DNA from: Hermatobates lingyangjiaoensis
Taxonomy: Eukaryota; Arthropoda; Insecta; Hemiptera; Hermatobatidae
Direction of reading: 5' to 3'
DNA: 64,000 nucleotides
Assembly (NCBI GenBank): GCA_026182355.1
Contig: JAPFBL010000119.1
Span: 2,552,001 to 2,616,000, forward strand
A program made the position numbers and the translations under genes. Position 1 is the stretch's first letter, and every line of letters begins with the position of its first letter. Positions 11,035-22,549 of the stretch are shown here, in pieces. The notes below the pieces were generated by a model that was not told the DNA's origin, ran no database searches, and saw only the letters and a program-made list of their open reading frames with translations.

Positions 11035-12208
11035 TTGAAATTTTATAAGCTGATGAGTAGTAACAAGATGGAGTCAAACTGAATAAATGTCTTATGTTAG
11101 TCAAATGAGTCGGATCAGCCATAGTAATACGTACGTAGAGAAAGTACGTACCAATTAGAATGGTGTAGGATAATTCGGGAGTTGATATATGGTAATGGAA
11201 TATCGAGTCCAGCTGCTGTAGCGACCATCTCCCTCCTTCACCTGGCACCACTAAATTACATCCTTTCTAGCGACTTCTTTACTGCCTCTTTGTACAACAT
11301 GCCATTGCTCACCATTCTAAAGCCCTGGGTACTCATAAAAAAGGTATATAAAGTGAAATTTATAAATAAACAAACTGGAACTTTGTTTATAAGTGGAGGG
11401 AACTTTTGTTATAAAAAATATTATACATTTTACTCACAGCTTGAAATCATCAAGCATTGAATACACAAAAACATAATAATTTAATTCACTATCAAATAAG
11501 CTTCCCCACCAATTATTTAATTGTACTAAGGAAATCATTAGAAGAAACTATTTTGGCTTTATAGCATTAAATCGAAAGTGGTTACAAAAATGGTGGTTGC
11601 TATTTCATATTGTCCTCGAGTTTAGTATTAATGATGTGCACTTCAAATTTTGATTGAGAAAATGAAACGACATCCCTTAGAAATGTTGGTTTCAAGCAGG
11701 TATTGTATTAGGCACTCATTAAAAATCGTTACTTTTAACACTAGTTAAAAATACACGTATTCTTACTCTTTTAAGCAGAGAATCTCCATGTAGAATGGAC
11801 TAGGCAAAGTGAATCATTGGCAAAATTAATGTAAAATTACAAATGAACTACACTTTCCCCTTCTAAAACATTTTATATGACTAAACCAAAACAACAGTAT
11901 TTAATTTTCATGACCTTATCCTTTCTTAGAGACTTAATACTGTTCTATTTAAAGTAAAAAAAATAAATTAACAGTTTTTTTATTTTTTGGTGTCAGGTTT
12001 ATCTTGTAACACGTTTGTAGTTGTACCAGTGACAATGAAGCGAATTTATCTAATGTTACTCAGACTTTGGGATGCTTTGAAGCAGATAATTGAAGAAAAA
12101 TATCACCTTTTTTTATCAAAAATGAAAAAAAGTACGTTGCTTATAATTTTTTACATTCAGATATTTGTAGACAATTTATTTCAGTTATTTAAAATTGTTT
12201 GCTCTTAA
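11035..12208 (-). repeat. Tandem second copy of the mariner-like interior
   Basis: Starting at GAAATTTTATAAGCTGATGA, this segment repeats 9646-10760 in the same order and orientation. Shared blocks include AATACGTACGTAGA, ATCGAGTCCAGCTGCTGTAG, CTTCTTTACTGCCTCTTTGT, AAAAAAGGTATATAAAGTG, AGAATCTCCATGTA, CATGACCTTATCCTTTC and a GTACCAGTGACAATGAAGC-like block. The two copies differ by many single-base indels as well as substitutions. The 5' ~265 bp (mariner end) is present only in the first copy. Short open frames at 11182-11460 and 11987-12208 lie inside and have no recognised motif. Confidence 0.8.
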
Positions 12209-12937
12209 TAATTTATTTTTATAAAGACACTAACCTGAAATTATTTAATATATAAACTATCATTAATCAAAAATCAAAATATCTTCAGTAAAATGTAATT
12301 TCCTTAGTTGAATTATAAAAGAAGCCATATTAATGGTTGTATAAAGAAGTAAGTGGGAGGAGTTGGCTGTTGGAGGAGTAATGATTTTAGGTAAGTTAGA
12401 ATTCGGAGAGGAGTCGAGTTGAAGGTTTATGTTTTGCAGGCTAAAGTTTACCAGTCAGTGGTTGCCAAGAGTATTTTAACCACAAATCTTGTAATTTTGC
12501 AGACTCCGCGAATTCTCTTCCACCTTCATCTTCACCTTTGTTTGAAACCATAAACCCTACTTGACTATTTCTTTAGTGCCATCACTTTGTAATTACCTTT
12601 AGAATAACTTACGCTTTATTTAGTTTACTTAACTTAATATCCAGTTAATGAGGTTAACAAAAATATACTATTCACATAACAAATAACTCTTCATTAAACT
12701 TTAAGAACATATTTTAGTAAATTTCTATACTTACATTCGCAAATAAAGTGTCAATATAACTTTCATGAAGATTGAATCAATTATGGAAGTAAGAATAAGT
12801 ATGAAATATCATGAATTTGTAACATGATGCACATGGCAATAGTATTGAGATTTTTTTATACCAATGAAATCTTATGGTAATGAACATTTATATTTTTAAA
12901 TATTTTTATTTTTTCATACTAATTTTGCTTTCATTTT
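12209..12937. other. Spacer, nothing recognised
   Basis: A slightly G-rich patch at 12350-12450 (GGAGGAGTTGG..., GGAGAGGAGTCG) was looked at, but no family or reading frame is evident. Confidence 0.5.
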
Positions 12938-13204
12938 AGGCTGAACATTGTCTCTTTTTGATACCATACATGGAAGACTCACTCTACAAATGGGTGTCCT
13001 AAATATTGCTAACTCAAGGGTATTTAGAGTAGAGATCTTTAACAAGTACCTGAAAGAAAAGTAGCTTAACGTTGTTTTCGAGAAACGACATTCTCAGATT
13101 GATTTATCTCTCACATGAATAAACCGAATGCCCGAGTGTATATTGAACCCCGTACCTACTAGTTCAGAGGCAAGTATTTAGCCACTGAGCTAACATGGCT
13201 CTCA
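12938..13204 (-). mobile_element. tRNA-derived SINE
   Basis: Reverse copy. 3' portion GCTGAACATTGTCTCTTTTT, then AATATTGCTAACTCAAGGGT and GTACCTGAAAGAAAAGTAG (diverged). Head TATTGAACCCCGTACCTACT (B box) and TAGCCACTGAGCTAACATGG (A box) at about 13179-13198. The 3' tail is slightly truncated. Confidence 0.8.
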
Positions 13205-14050
13205 CAAAATAAATATTACATTTGCTGTTTATATATTGAATATACTTTGAATATATTTAAGATGGTAATCAAGCAGTTAAAATGATGGTAAATAAGTCCA
13301 TTTATTTTTTAAATTTATCGCAGCTGTGTATCAAAATGTGCACTAACATACAGCAATATTTTTTTATATCTAAATATCTTATGCAAAATTGACCTACAGA
13401 TTAAGCTACACTTTAATTGTTAAATAATTACAAACATTATTTATAATGATGTAGAAAACGAATTATTTTTATTAGTACTATGTTATTCTAAATGGTTGGT
13501 ACAAATATTAGCATTTTAATTTGGAGACACAAAAGATAAATAAGCATATCTGAAATAGGCAATTCAAGTAACTGTAAGTTTTAGTTTATAAATTATTTAA
13601 GATGCCAGCAAATTTCGGCTGGTTTTTTAAAAAAAAATGTTTGAATTTAAAAAAACAGTTAAATTTCAATTATAATAAATTCTAAATTAGAGTAGATTAA
13701 TAATGTCTTATTCATTACCTGATAAGTTTCAGAGGAAACTTCATTAATAATGTTCTAATATCTCAAACTAAATATCATAAATTGAAAACTTTACTATTCC
13801 AGCTGTTGCAACAAGAAACTTAGAACTTACTATTCACTTTGAAATAAAAACGAGAAATAGTCTGCACTGAATATTACTATACTTAAACAAATAATCAGAA
13901 ATAATAGACCATGTAAATTTATTTCGATAAAATGCTTATATTTTGCCTACTTTAATAATTGTGTTTCATGTCACAAAATTATAATAAGTACTCGATTATA
14001 AGGCTTCAAACCGTCAAGTATGAACATTTTAATGTAGAATGGGTGAAACA
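13205..14050. other. AT-rich spacer, nothing recognised
   Basis: No repeat or coding signal that I can support. Confidence 0.5.
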
Positions 14051-14225
14051 TCTCTGCTACCTTGCTTATAGAAGTAGAAAAAATAGTTAGCTGTTGATCA
14101 CAATATTTTAGCGTCCATTTGTAATTGCTTTCTCGTTTAAGCTTTATTTATGAATTCCTTGTTCACATTGACTTTTTTATAATTATACACACATGAACAC
14201 TTATAATATTGTCAGCCACTAGTTT
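14051..14225 (+). repeat. Direct repeat, copy 1
   Basis: TCTCTGCTACCTTGCTTATAG ... AGTTAGCTGTTGATCACAA ... ATTGTCAGCCACTAGTTT. It matches 14851-15028 in the same orientation at roughly 75-80% by eye. The SINE at 14230 begins immediately after its end. Confidence 0.8.
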
Positions 14226-14229
14226 GGAT

Positions 14230-14552
14230 GCTAAGTTAGCCCAGTGGCAATCTGGTCTGTACGTCTCTGGATTAGTATGTCTGGGGTTCCCACTTGGGTC
14301 TCGATTTATTCACATGGGATATGTATAAATCTTAACACGTCGTCCCTTAGAGAGGACGTTAAGCTGACAGTCCCGGGCCTGTATGATGTCATGCATACAG
14401 TTAAAGATGCCTACTCTAACTACACGCGAGTTAGGCAAAATTTAGGACTTTCAATATATAATCAATTTTCATTTTGTACTTTCATAAAAGGTCAATGTTT
14501 GGCCTATGTGTGTTCCCTTGCATGATTGCCACCACTGCAACCTAACCTAACT
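14230..14552 (+). mobile_element. tRNA-derived SINE, near full length
   Basis: A-box region GCTAAGTTAGCCCAGTGGC, B-box region TGGGGTTCCCACTTGGGTC (B box diverged), body TCGATTTATTCACATGGGAT, GTATGATGTCATGCATACAG, GAGTTAGGCAAAATTTAGGA, and tail CCACTGCAACCTAACCTAAC. A 93-residue open frame (14244-14525) runs through it and is a by-product of the SINE sequence. Confidence 0.85.
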
Positions 14553-14850
14553 AGACACTAGTTTTATAACAGTATATATTAAAAAAGAGTGTATTATTTT
14601 AGTCAAAACAATGTTTTTAGTATCAGGTTAAACTCAAACTCTGCTCTCTCAAATTAAAATTGATTCAAATAATTAAATAATTGATTTAAATTTATTAAAT
14701 GGCTAATATTCCTAAGAGATATTTTTTCAAATATTTATAAACAGACTATTCTCGAAAAACACAACTTTCTCAATGCTTTTTTGCAATAATAATATAATAT
14801 TATTGGTTTTTATTAATATTAAATGTTAATAATGAAATATTTAAAAGAAA

Positions 14851-15028
14851 TCTCTGCTACCTTGCTTACAGAATCAGAAACAACAGTTAGCTGTTGATCC
14901 GTAATATTATTTTAGTGCTCATTTGTAATTACATTATCGTTTAAGATTTATTGTCAACTTTTTGATCACATCAATGTTTGTATCATTAAACACACATGAA
15001 TAGATCAATATTGTCAGCCACTAGTTTA
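14851..15028 (+). repeat. Direct repeat, copy 2
   Basis: TCTCTGCTACCTTGCTTACAG ... AGTTAGCTGTTGATCCG ... ATTGTCAGCCACTAGTTTAG. It is the partner of 14051-14225, about 800 bp downstream. The origin is unknown: no terminal inverted repeats or coding potential were seen. Confidence 0.8.
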
Positions 15029-16338
15029 GTGGCCAAGTTATGATGGTTTTTGGAAAATTTTTTAAAAAGGATTCCAAGTTCTAAAATAAACTTTATTCTA
15101 TTCATTTATGAAAGAACGAAAATCTAGTTTTGTGTATTACACATAATTTACTGACTACATGTTATTGCTACTTTGAAAGAAAATTCAAATCTGATTGAAT
15201 TTTTCTTATAAGGTTATATATTTGTCTTATTTAATGTATCACGTGTACTAGGTGTACTGTAATTTAAGCTATTTGTAGTAAAGTTAGTACACTGTCCTAC
15301 ATATATATATATATATAAGATATTCAGAACTGGTACTATTTAATGATATTTTTTAAATTAATACCAGCTTATTTTTCGGGAGATTTTCGGAGAAAAATCT
15401 AACATTATTTAATGAAATATTTGCAATAAAATATGAATTTATTCAAAAACAGATATAATTTCATTATTAAATAAACAGTTTAATGCGTATCTTAAAAAAA
15501 GCAGTTAAAAATTGTTGTTAAATTAAAAGATAAACACAGTTTTAAAAAATGTTGACAAAACGATTGAATGGCTCTTTAAACATTATTTAATAAGTATTTA
15601 GATTATATGATCCTTAAATATCTGTTTCCGGCTACTTATTGTCGTACGCAGTGTGCCTTGTAATTTTTTTTAAATCGATTTCATAACTAACTATGCTCTA
15701 ACTGAGTTTTAATGATACGTAAGTTCAATTACCCTTGTACTTAATGATCTATGACTAACTGTAGTAACATCTGTCAACACAATGCATTGTGGAAAAAAAC
15801 TGAGTACATAAAATAAATAAAAACCAAGACAGTCAACATTACTATTTATCTCTAGTTGTTTCTGGAATATTCAATAAACTATTCTTTGGTAATTTAGTAC
15901 TCATTATCCTAACACTACTCTTATACAACAAAAAAAAATCTTTATTACTTTACTTTTAAAATTACTTTACTTGTAGTTGTTATTGTAAATAATTTCCCTT
16001 TGTGATTTAATGATTTAGGGTTATTTGTAATTAAATCTAAGATAATTTACAGATGTTTGAATTAATTAGTTCTACGCGGTTAGAAGAGTTACCTAACCGC
16101 GTAGAATTACGATGAAATAAGTTCAATGAATGACTATTTAAAATATTCTTTGTGTTTAGATCATTTTTGTGACTATAATATTGCACAAAACTTGATCGAA
16201 AAAAATTGGATACACACAATCATTCATTATCTAACACAAACACAGTCTAAGTTATGTGACACCCTTGAACATCTATAAAGTTGAAAACTTGATGATGTCT
16301 AGAAATGTAGACTTTCGTTGGAATAAGGTGTTTTCAGG

Positions 16339-16340
<2 letters not shown>
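15029..16340. other. AT-rich spacer with one clean hairpin
   Basis: Only notable feature: inverted repeat 16070-16083 / 16093-16106 (TTCTACGCGGTTAG and its complement) around a 9-nt loop. A short (TA)n lies at about 15301-15317. No gene recognised. Confidence 0.6.
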
Positions 16341-16390
<50 letters not shown>

Positions 16391-16500
16391 TTCACTTGCT
16401 CCCTGACGACGTGTTAGACGAAAGGCCTCAGAGTGATAACCTCCTTATCTTTTGTGGTGAGTTACTTGAATATTTACATCACAAGTTATTATTACAATTT
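16341..16500 (+). mobile_element. (TA)n plus family E repeat, single arm
   Basis: A (TA)n tract (about 16341-16385) runs into CTCCCTGACGACGTGTTAGA ... AGGCCTCAGAGTGATAACC ... TGTGGTGAGTTACTTGAATA. This resembles the arms at 42.55-42.83 kb and the half-copy at 37.34 kb. CTGACGA is at 16403-16409 and GAAA at 16420-16423. Confidence 0.7.
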
Positions 16501-16765
16501 AAATAACAAGATTTTACAGAAACACGTGAAATAACAATCAAAGATCAAACCACAATATGAAATGAAAGAAAAAAAAGACTAAGATCATTCAACCGAAACA
16601 AGCGGTCTTGGTACGGTCCCATTTTGGTTTTTGAGGACCGGTTCTTACGGTTGAAAGATAAAACCGTACGGTTGGGATAAAAGTCTTTTTATCCCATTTA
16701 ATATTCTGGTTTGATCATTGACGTATATATAAGTCAATATATATATATTGATATATATATATACC
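16501..16765. mobile_element. Foldback repeat, family A
   Basis: Left arm AGATTTTACAGAAACACGTG, ATCAAACCACAATATGAAAT, AAGACTAAGATCATTCAACC, GCGGTCTT; right arm CGGTTGAAAGATA, TTTTTATCCCATTTAATATT, GGTTTGATCATTGACG, ending in a TA run at about 16735. The centre is rearranged (an extra AAAACCGTACGGTTGGG). Confidence 0.75.
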
Positions 16766-16963
16766 ATGATAGATGAAAAACGGTCCGGCAGGACAGATAA
16801 CAATTAAAATAAGCAGTGACACATAAACTGAAACACAACAAAGACTCACTTTTCAATATTTCGACCGTAATGGCGGTCGTCCTCAGGAGAAGAAGTGAAA
16901 TGACGGAGGGACGACAGTCAACTCCGTCATTTCACGGGAGTTGACATATATATATATATATAC
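16766..16963. mobile_element. Foldback repeat, family C (one arm shortened)
   Basis: ACCATGATAGATGAAAAACGGTCCGGCAGGAC, then GTGACACATAAACTGAAACA, CACTTTTCAATATTTCGACC, GTAATGGCGGTCGTCCTCAG. The inner palindrome is TGAAATGACGGAG ... CTCCGTCATTTCA. Ends in (TA)n at 16945-16963. Minus-strand core: CTGAGGA, C, GACCG hairpin, GAAA. Related to the much longer palindrome at 39.68-39.92 kb. Confidence 0.75.
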
Positions 16964-16969
16964 GAGTTC

Positions 16970-17206
16970 GAGATTAACAAAAAGCAACACACAAAGTAGG
17001 GAAACACACTTACAGACTCAAATTTTCGGGTAATCCATCTTCAGGAGAAAAGAGAATGGGAGACCAAGCACGTTGTAGATGCAACGGCAAGTAACCAACC
17101 CGGCAACCGCCAGTGCTGTCAACCGTACCCGGTCTTAAAGTATAGAATTAGGAGAAGATATAAACAGAAATTCAGATAAGCAAATATATATATATATATA
17201 TATATA
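16970..17206. mobile_element. Family B repeat, single arm, plus (TA)n
   Basis: GGGAAACACACTTACAGACT, CAAATTTTCGGGTAATCCATC, TTCAGGAGAAAAGAG, GGGAGACCAAGCACG; ends near a (TA)n at 17184-17206. Only one arm is seen. Confidence 0.6.
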
Positions 17207-17370
17207 GTGTTGAATCAAATGCGATCCAGAAGGACTGATTACAAATTAAAAAAAATCGTGACACATAAAAAGAAATGTAACAATTAGAACTCACTTTTCA
17301 ATATTTTGATCATCATGATAGTCATCCTCAGGAGAAAAAGAAGATCTTCTTCACTTGAGTTGACTAAAGG
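17207..17370. mobile_element. Family C repeat, single arm
   Basis: GCGATCCAGAAGGACTGATT, CGTGACACATAAAAAGAAAT, ACTCACTTTTCAATATTTTG, ATCATCATGATAGTCATCCT, CAGGAGAAAAAGAAG. A diverged one-arm copy sitting directly after a (TA)n. Confidence 0.6.
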
Positions 17371-18750
17371 CTCTTCGTCACTATATGTGTAAATGTGTAC
17401 GTTTTGGGAGGGAATGTTTGTCTTCATATAATCTTGTTAGATAATAGTACTGCTATTGGCAATGTTCGTTTACGACAAATAAGTCGTAGAATGTCAAACA
17501 GAAAATATTTTATTAATATTACCAAAAACATTTATCTGTAATACTAGTGATAAAATAATATAAATACCATGGTGTTATAATATAGATAAAAAAATTACAA
17601 TAGCACAAATTATCATTATGCCATTTGTGAATGCAACATTTTTTATAGATTATCATTAAAACAGCTAATAAATTATGATTTATAAATAAAGTACTATAAT
17701 TGTATAATAATAAAATTATTCTCTTTTTTTATATTACTAAAGTACTTGTTAGATTAAAAATAGAAATGTTTATTAATTGAAATACTTTTTAAAGATTCTG
17801 AGTAATTTCCTAAACTACTTCGAACTGTTTATCATGATCTGATCAAATGCTGTCTTCATAAATATCCTGTTCTAATAAAACACTGTAGTTATTTATAACC
17901 TAATTAATAGGTAGAGGAATAAAAATAAACCACACTGCCAACTGTATAATGTAAAATTAAACATTCTTTGTTTCAATAGATTGGTAAAATTTTATCTCAT
18001 TTGACGGCAGGAACCTATGTGAATTTTTCCTTTTTAATTTATCTGTTTTAATAATAATTTCAATTGATTTATGTGGTACAATTATTTTGTGATTTATTAT
18101 TTTGTACGTCCAACACATAATTTTTTTGAATGTACTGAATAAATTGAGGGTGATATAGCTCAGCAAATCTTTGTATGTGGGAAAAATAATTAACTAGCAA
18201 GAAATACAATTTTTTTTATACCATAAAACTGAAGCACTTGATGTTTTATTTACTCGTACATACAGATGATACCTATTGCTCAGTAAAAATATATTATGAT
18301 TTTTTTTCAATTTGAACTATAGACAAATGATAGTCATTGTCGATGTTCTGAAACTAAAATTTACTTACCATGTTCGATATATTCAGCAGAAAAAAATGAA
18401 GCTGGAATACAGTTATTTAGTTACTGGTGTCAATCGTATCAACATTTTGATTTGAATTTGATATTAAAATGAATATAACTCCTCTGTTAAATATTTGTGG
18501 CTGATATTTTTTAAATAATAACAAATTTTCAGAACAATGCACTTGTAAATCTATTGTTCTATATAACGTGTATACATGTAAGCAATTATACGGAACAATT
18601 TCATCAAACTAAATTCGCAGAATGAAAACACATGCAAGAGATCACAACGACCCACTGCTGTATTTTTACCTCTTGATGATGCAGTCAAAATATTCTAATG
18701 AGATCTTATCATCTCTTCTATGTGTTTTCTTTCTGTGAATATGGTTTTGG
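17371..18750. other. AT-rich spacer, nothing recognised
   Basis: No repeat family or coding signal that I can support. Confidence 0.5.
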
Positions 18751-18926
18751 TATATATATATATATATATAAAGATTTCACATAAACACGCGAAATAACAA
18801 TCAATGATCAAACCACAAACTGATTAGTTGGGTTTTTGACTCTGACGAAGACCGCTTGTTACGGTGAAACATCTTAGTCTGGTTTACCCATTTCATATTG
18901 TGGTTTGATCATATATATATATACCA
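18751..18926. mobile_element. (TA)n-bounded foldback, family A (short)
   Basis: (TA)n at 18751-18770, then AAAGATTTCACATAAACACG, AACAATCAATGATCAAACCA, a shortened centre, TTTTTGACTCTGACGAAGAC, CGCTTGTTACGGTGAAAC, CATTTCATATTGTGGTTTGATC and a terminal TA run. CTGACGA is at 18842-18848. The left arm has lost its inner half. Confidence 0.8.
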
Positions 18927-19009
18927 AATATACACAAATTTGATAAAAAAAAAAGAAATGTTTGTCTTCTATTTTTTATAAACAAAAATTTGTTTATATA
19001 CTTTGTTTA

Positions 19010-19270
19010 TATATATAGTTCAATGTACATAAAGAAACATAGAGAAATTAAAAACACACTTACAGTCTCTAATTTTTGGTTGAACCGTCATAATCCTCTC
19101 TGTACCAGTGCGCTTGGTTTCCCTTTCTTAACTCTCCTGAAGACGGTTCAACCGAAAATTAGAGACTGTAAGTGTGTGTTTTTAATTTCCCTATGTTTTT
19201 TTATGAACATTGAACTGTTTTTGTCCATTTCGGATAGTATTTTCATCGAAAAAGTGTATATATTTATATG
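19010..19270. mobile_element. Foldback repeat, family B (good palindrome)
   Basis: Left arm AGTTCAATGTACATAAAGAA, TTAAAAACACACTTACAGTC, TCTAATTTTTGGTTGAACCGTC; right arm CTGAAGACGGTTCAACCGAA, AATTAGAGACTGTAAGTGTG, ... AACATTGAACT. The outer flank has a TTTTCATCGAAAAAGT block then a TA-rich end. Open frames on both strands across it (18990-19286, 19148-19375) are palindrome by-products. Confidence 0.8.
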
Positions 19271-19274
19271 TATA

Positions 19275-21370
19275 TATACTAAATAATCACAATAAACACG
19301 TGAGAGAAGTAAATGAAAGTAAAGGCTACAAGAAAAAATTAAAGAACACAGATAATATGCTCTGAGGCATTTCAACTAGAAATTCAAAACAAAAGATGTT
19401 ACAGTTTGTTTACAGAAACAAAATATGGGAAGGTAATGTAAAAAAGTGTTGAGATAAAAACTGTTTTAGAATTACAAGTAAAAATGAATTACAACAATGA
19501 AAAAGAGATTTATAAACACAAAATAAAGGAATGAAAAATCGCTAAGACGCTGGAAGAGAATCACTTGTTTGATTAGAGTTCATATTAACAGGTTTCACGT
19601 GGTCCAATTTGTTTAACTGTACCCACAGCTAAAACATTATCTAATTTAAGAAGTCCTGGGCTGCTGTTGATTACGGTTTCAAACTATATTTAACCAAGGC
19701 ACTTTCCACTTCCACTAAATAGAAGAAATAACCAAATAAAACAACTAAGAAAAAAATATTAAAATTAAAAAAAAACGGAAACGAAATTAGAAAGGCTAAT
19801 TATTGGAGATAAGTATTAATTTAATTCAGAATTATAAACTAACAAATAAACTAACATTTGAGATTGAGTCCAGGAGTTGTTCTAGTAACAAGAAAAGAGA
19901 TGTGTGTTATTTTACAAGCTCTCATTGTGCGTATGGTCTTGGAATCCGGGATGTGTTTAACAATTTGTACAAGGAAACCGCCATTGAAGTTAAGTCTGTG
20001 AAAGTTCGTATTATTAGTGGATATGCACTGGATATAGACTGCACTGAAACAATGTCGGTTTAGTGGGAAAATTGTAAAATCGTTAAAACATATAAACAGT
20101 CTTTCTCTAAATGAATCCTGTTTCTGCTATGAAAACCTCTAACCATAATTAGATTGAAATATCCCAATTACCACTCAACCGTCAAATTTTCAGCCGTGTG
20201 GTTACCCTTAATATTAAAAAAAGAATTTGAAATATTACAATTATTTTAAAGAAAATTTATTTAAAAGGAAGTTGAATGTCGTTTTATTATGGCTGGAAGG
20301 GTTTTGCGGTTGTGGAATGAGTAAAGGGATTGGTTGATATATCGCGGAAAACCGCAGGATATTGTACTGGCCAAAGCCTAAGGAAAGCGCAAAGCTCGCC
20401 CGCTTTGTATAGAGTCACAGTAATTAAGCCAAGAATTTCCACAAGGCTTGGACCTTCTAACTAATTAACAAACTTTTCCCAGTGGCACTTTTCGCATTGT
20501 TTCTCGCTTTCTGTACATTTTACTGAAAATATAAAATCTCTCTTCCTTTAGTAAACATTATAAATTCATGGCTACTCCAATAATGAAATAAAACCTACTA
20601 AATTAACTTACTGCTAGAAAAACTTTTAATATTTCACGTTTTACTTTTCATTTTAATTAATTTGAAAAAAATCTTTTTTTAATTTTTTTTTATGCTCAAC
20701 AAATACTAAAAATTGTAAAAAATAATTCTGTTCAAGGGGTTTTAAATTGAACCAAACTTAAAGATATTTTGCTTCAAGCGAAAGTTAATTAGTTTCATAC
20801 ATGTTCTTATTTAAAAATGCTCTTATTAAATTGAAAGCTTCAGGATAATCATTATAATAAAAAATTATGTAGTTACGGATTATACAATGTTTATTTATAC
20901 TCAACAAAAAAAATTGATATCGAAACATTATTTCCTTCTCCAAAAATATACTTTAATAATAAAAACATTAACAAAATAACTAAAATATAGGATAAAAAAG
21001 TTGCTTGGATAGATAACACTCAAACTAAAATATTGATAACAGTCAACACTGAGTTAAATACGGAGGGTAGTTGTGTAAATAGTATTTCAAGCTACAGTAT
21101 TTAACTTTCTACGCAATATGCAGAAAACAAAAAAAAACATATCATAAAGTTGTTTTTGCAATAAGTAATGACGTACACTCTAATGTAACACTCTTTCATC
21201 AGTTCAGGCGCAAGAATGATTTTTCTTTGAATTTACAGTTAATGATTTTAAAATTTCTTCTAAAATACAATATTTTTTTACCCTACATGAATCAGAAACT
21301 TAGAGAAAACCCCAGATATTATACAAACATATAAATTAATTTGTTTATGTATTCTAGGTTTAATATTCAC
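19275..21370. other. Spacer with a weak family E-like remnant
   Basis: 19280-19400 (ATCACAATAAACACGTGAGA ... ATGCTCTGAGGCATTTCAAC) resembles a diverged repeat also glimpsed at 38.35-38.47 kb. A somewhat GC-richer patch at 20.28-20.46 kb (AAGCCTAAGGAAAGCGCAAA) is unidentified. The 86-residue open frame at 19803-20063 has no recognised motif. Confidence 0.45.
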
Positions 21371-21543
21371 TATTACATATACGAGGGTCGTCCAGAAAAT
21401 AAGTTCCGTTTTGGTCTGTAGGGCGGTAGGAGTGGTTTTTGCCAAATCCGGCAACACCGCTCGAAAGAGGAGAGGTGGGGGAATAGAATGAGAGGTGGGG
21501 GACCTCAGTCGGTCAATTACCAACGTCAGGGCAGGTAGTTGAA

Positions 21544-21739
21544 ATGGAGCCCTCCATGTCACGTCCCGCCACCTCGATCCCCGTTCCCTCTCGAGTTGTT
21601 TTGCGCGGAGTGATTCAATTTCTTTATGCACAGGGTTTCAAATCAGTTCAAATTCACGAACAGCTCATTTCTGTTTATGGAGAAGGTGTAATGAGTGAAT
21701 CAATGGTGAGGAGATGGGTACGTGAATTTAAGGCGGGAA
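21544..21739 (+). pseudogene. mariner transposase, N-terminal fragment (left arm)
   Basis: Begins at the same Met as the right-arm copy and covers residues 1-65 (helix-turn-helix DNA-binding region, including YAQGFKSVQIHEQL), then breaks at the palindrome junction after FKAG. It carries no catalytic residue. The transposase of this family binds the terminal repeats through this domain. Confidence 0.85.
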
Positions 21740-21740
21740 T

Positions 21741-22159
21741 ACATTCAGCTCTCTAGGGACCCACCGGGCGGAAACTTTCCGAAAGTCAAGTTTTTCCGAG
21801 ACGATCTCATGGATGAGGGATCGTGAGATGTCTGGGAAACTCAGGTGGAGTTCATCCAGGGTTGAACGACGATCTTTGCGAATTGCATTGTCGATTTCTG
21901 CGACAATTTCGTCCGTCACAACTGAGGGTCTGCCTCTCCCACTTTCATCCTCAAGTGAATGTCTTCCCGCCTTAAATTCACGTACCCATCTCCTCACCAT
22001 TGATTCACTCATTACACCTTCTCCATAAACAGAAATGAGCTGTTCGTGAATTTGAACTGATTTGAAACCCTGTGCATAAAGAAATTGAATCACTCCGCGC
22101 AAAACAACTCGAGAGGGAACGGGGATCGAGGTGGCGGGACGTGACATGGAGGGCTCCAT
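21741..22159 (-). pseudogene. mariner transposase, N-terminal 138 residues (right arm)
   Basis: Open frame of about 138 transposase residues from the ATG at 22159. Residues 1-65 form the first DNA-binding helix-turn-helix. The GRGRPS linker (about 74-79) and a second helix-turn-helix with LSFPDISRSLIHEIVSEKL (about 104-122) follow. It ends with WVPREL (133-138), the family's WVPHEL motif with His replaced by Arg. Complete mariner transposases are about 340-350 residues, and the D,D34D catalytic domain follows this motif. Here it is cut off at the palindrome junction, so the protein could at most bind DNA. The reading frame is intact up to the break, which suggests a fairly recent element. Confidence 0.9.
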
Positions 22160-22321
22160 TTCAACTACCTGCCCTAACGTTGGTAATTGACCGACTGAGG
22201 TCCCCCACCTCTCATTCTATTCCCCCACCTCTCCTCTTTCGAGCGGTGTTGCCGGATTTGGCAAAAACCACTCCTACCGCCCTACAGACCAAAACGGAAC
22301 TTATTTTCTGGACGACCCTCG

Positions 22322-22549
22322 TATATGATCAAACCACAATATGAAAAGGGAAAAAAAAACTAAGATCAGGCGGTCTTCATCAGAGTCAAAAACCCAAATA
22401 GATTTGGTTTTTTCGTCAAAAACCGATCAAAAACTCAGTTGGGTTTTTGACTCTGACAAGGACCGTTTATTACAGTTGAATGATCTTAGACTTTTTTCCC
22501 TTCTCATATTGTGGTTTGATCATTGATTGTTATTTCACGTGTGAAATCT

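Larger units (their letters stand above)
21382..22321. mobile_element. Palindromic mariner element, TA-flanked
   Basis: The terminus CGAGGGTCGTCCAGAAAATA occurs at 21382 and, inverted, at 22321, with TA on each side (21380-21381, 22322-22323), the mariner target duplication. The arms 21382-21739 and 21964-22321 are near-identical reverse complements of about 358 bp, each carrying the 5' untranslated region and the start of the transposase. The unique loop (21740-21963) continues the coding sequence of the right-hand arm. There is no 3' half: both ends are 5' ends. Such an element could still present two identical terminal repeats to a transposase supplied elsewhere. Confidence 0.9.

Noticed and set aside
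10793..11038. 81-codon open frame repeated at 21278-21631 (minus) and 22072-22344
   Set aside because: Antisense frame of the mariner 5' end, present wherever that end is present; not a separate gene.
14244..14525. 93-codon open frame
   Set aside because: Lies entirely within a tRNA-derived SINE.
20280..20460. Possible mitochondrial or rRNA insertion (AAGCCTAAGGAAAGCGCAAA region)
   Set aside because: I could not match it to any rRNA or mitochondrial gene; left as spacer.
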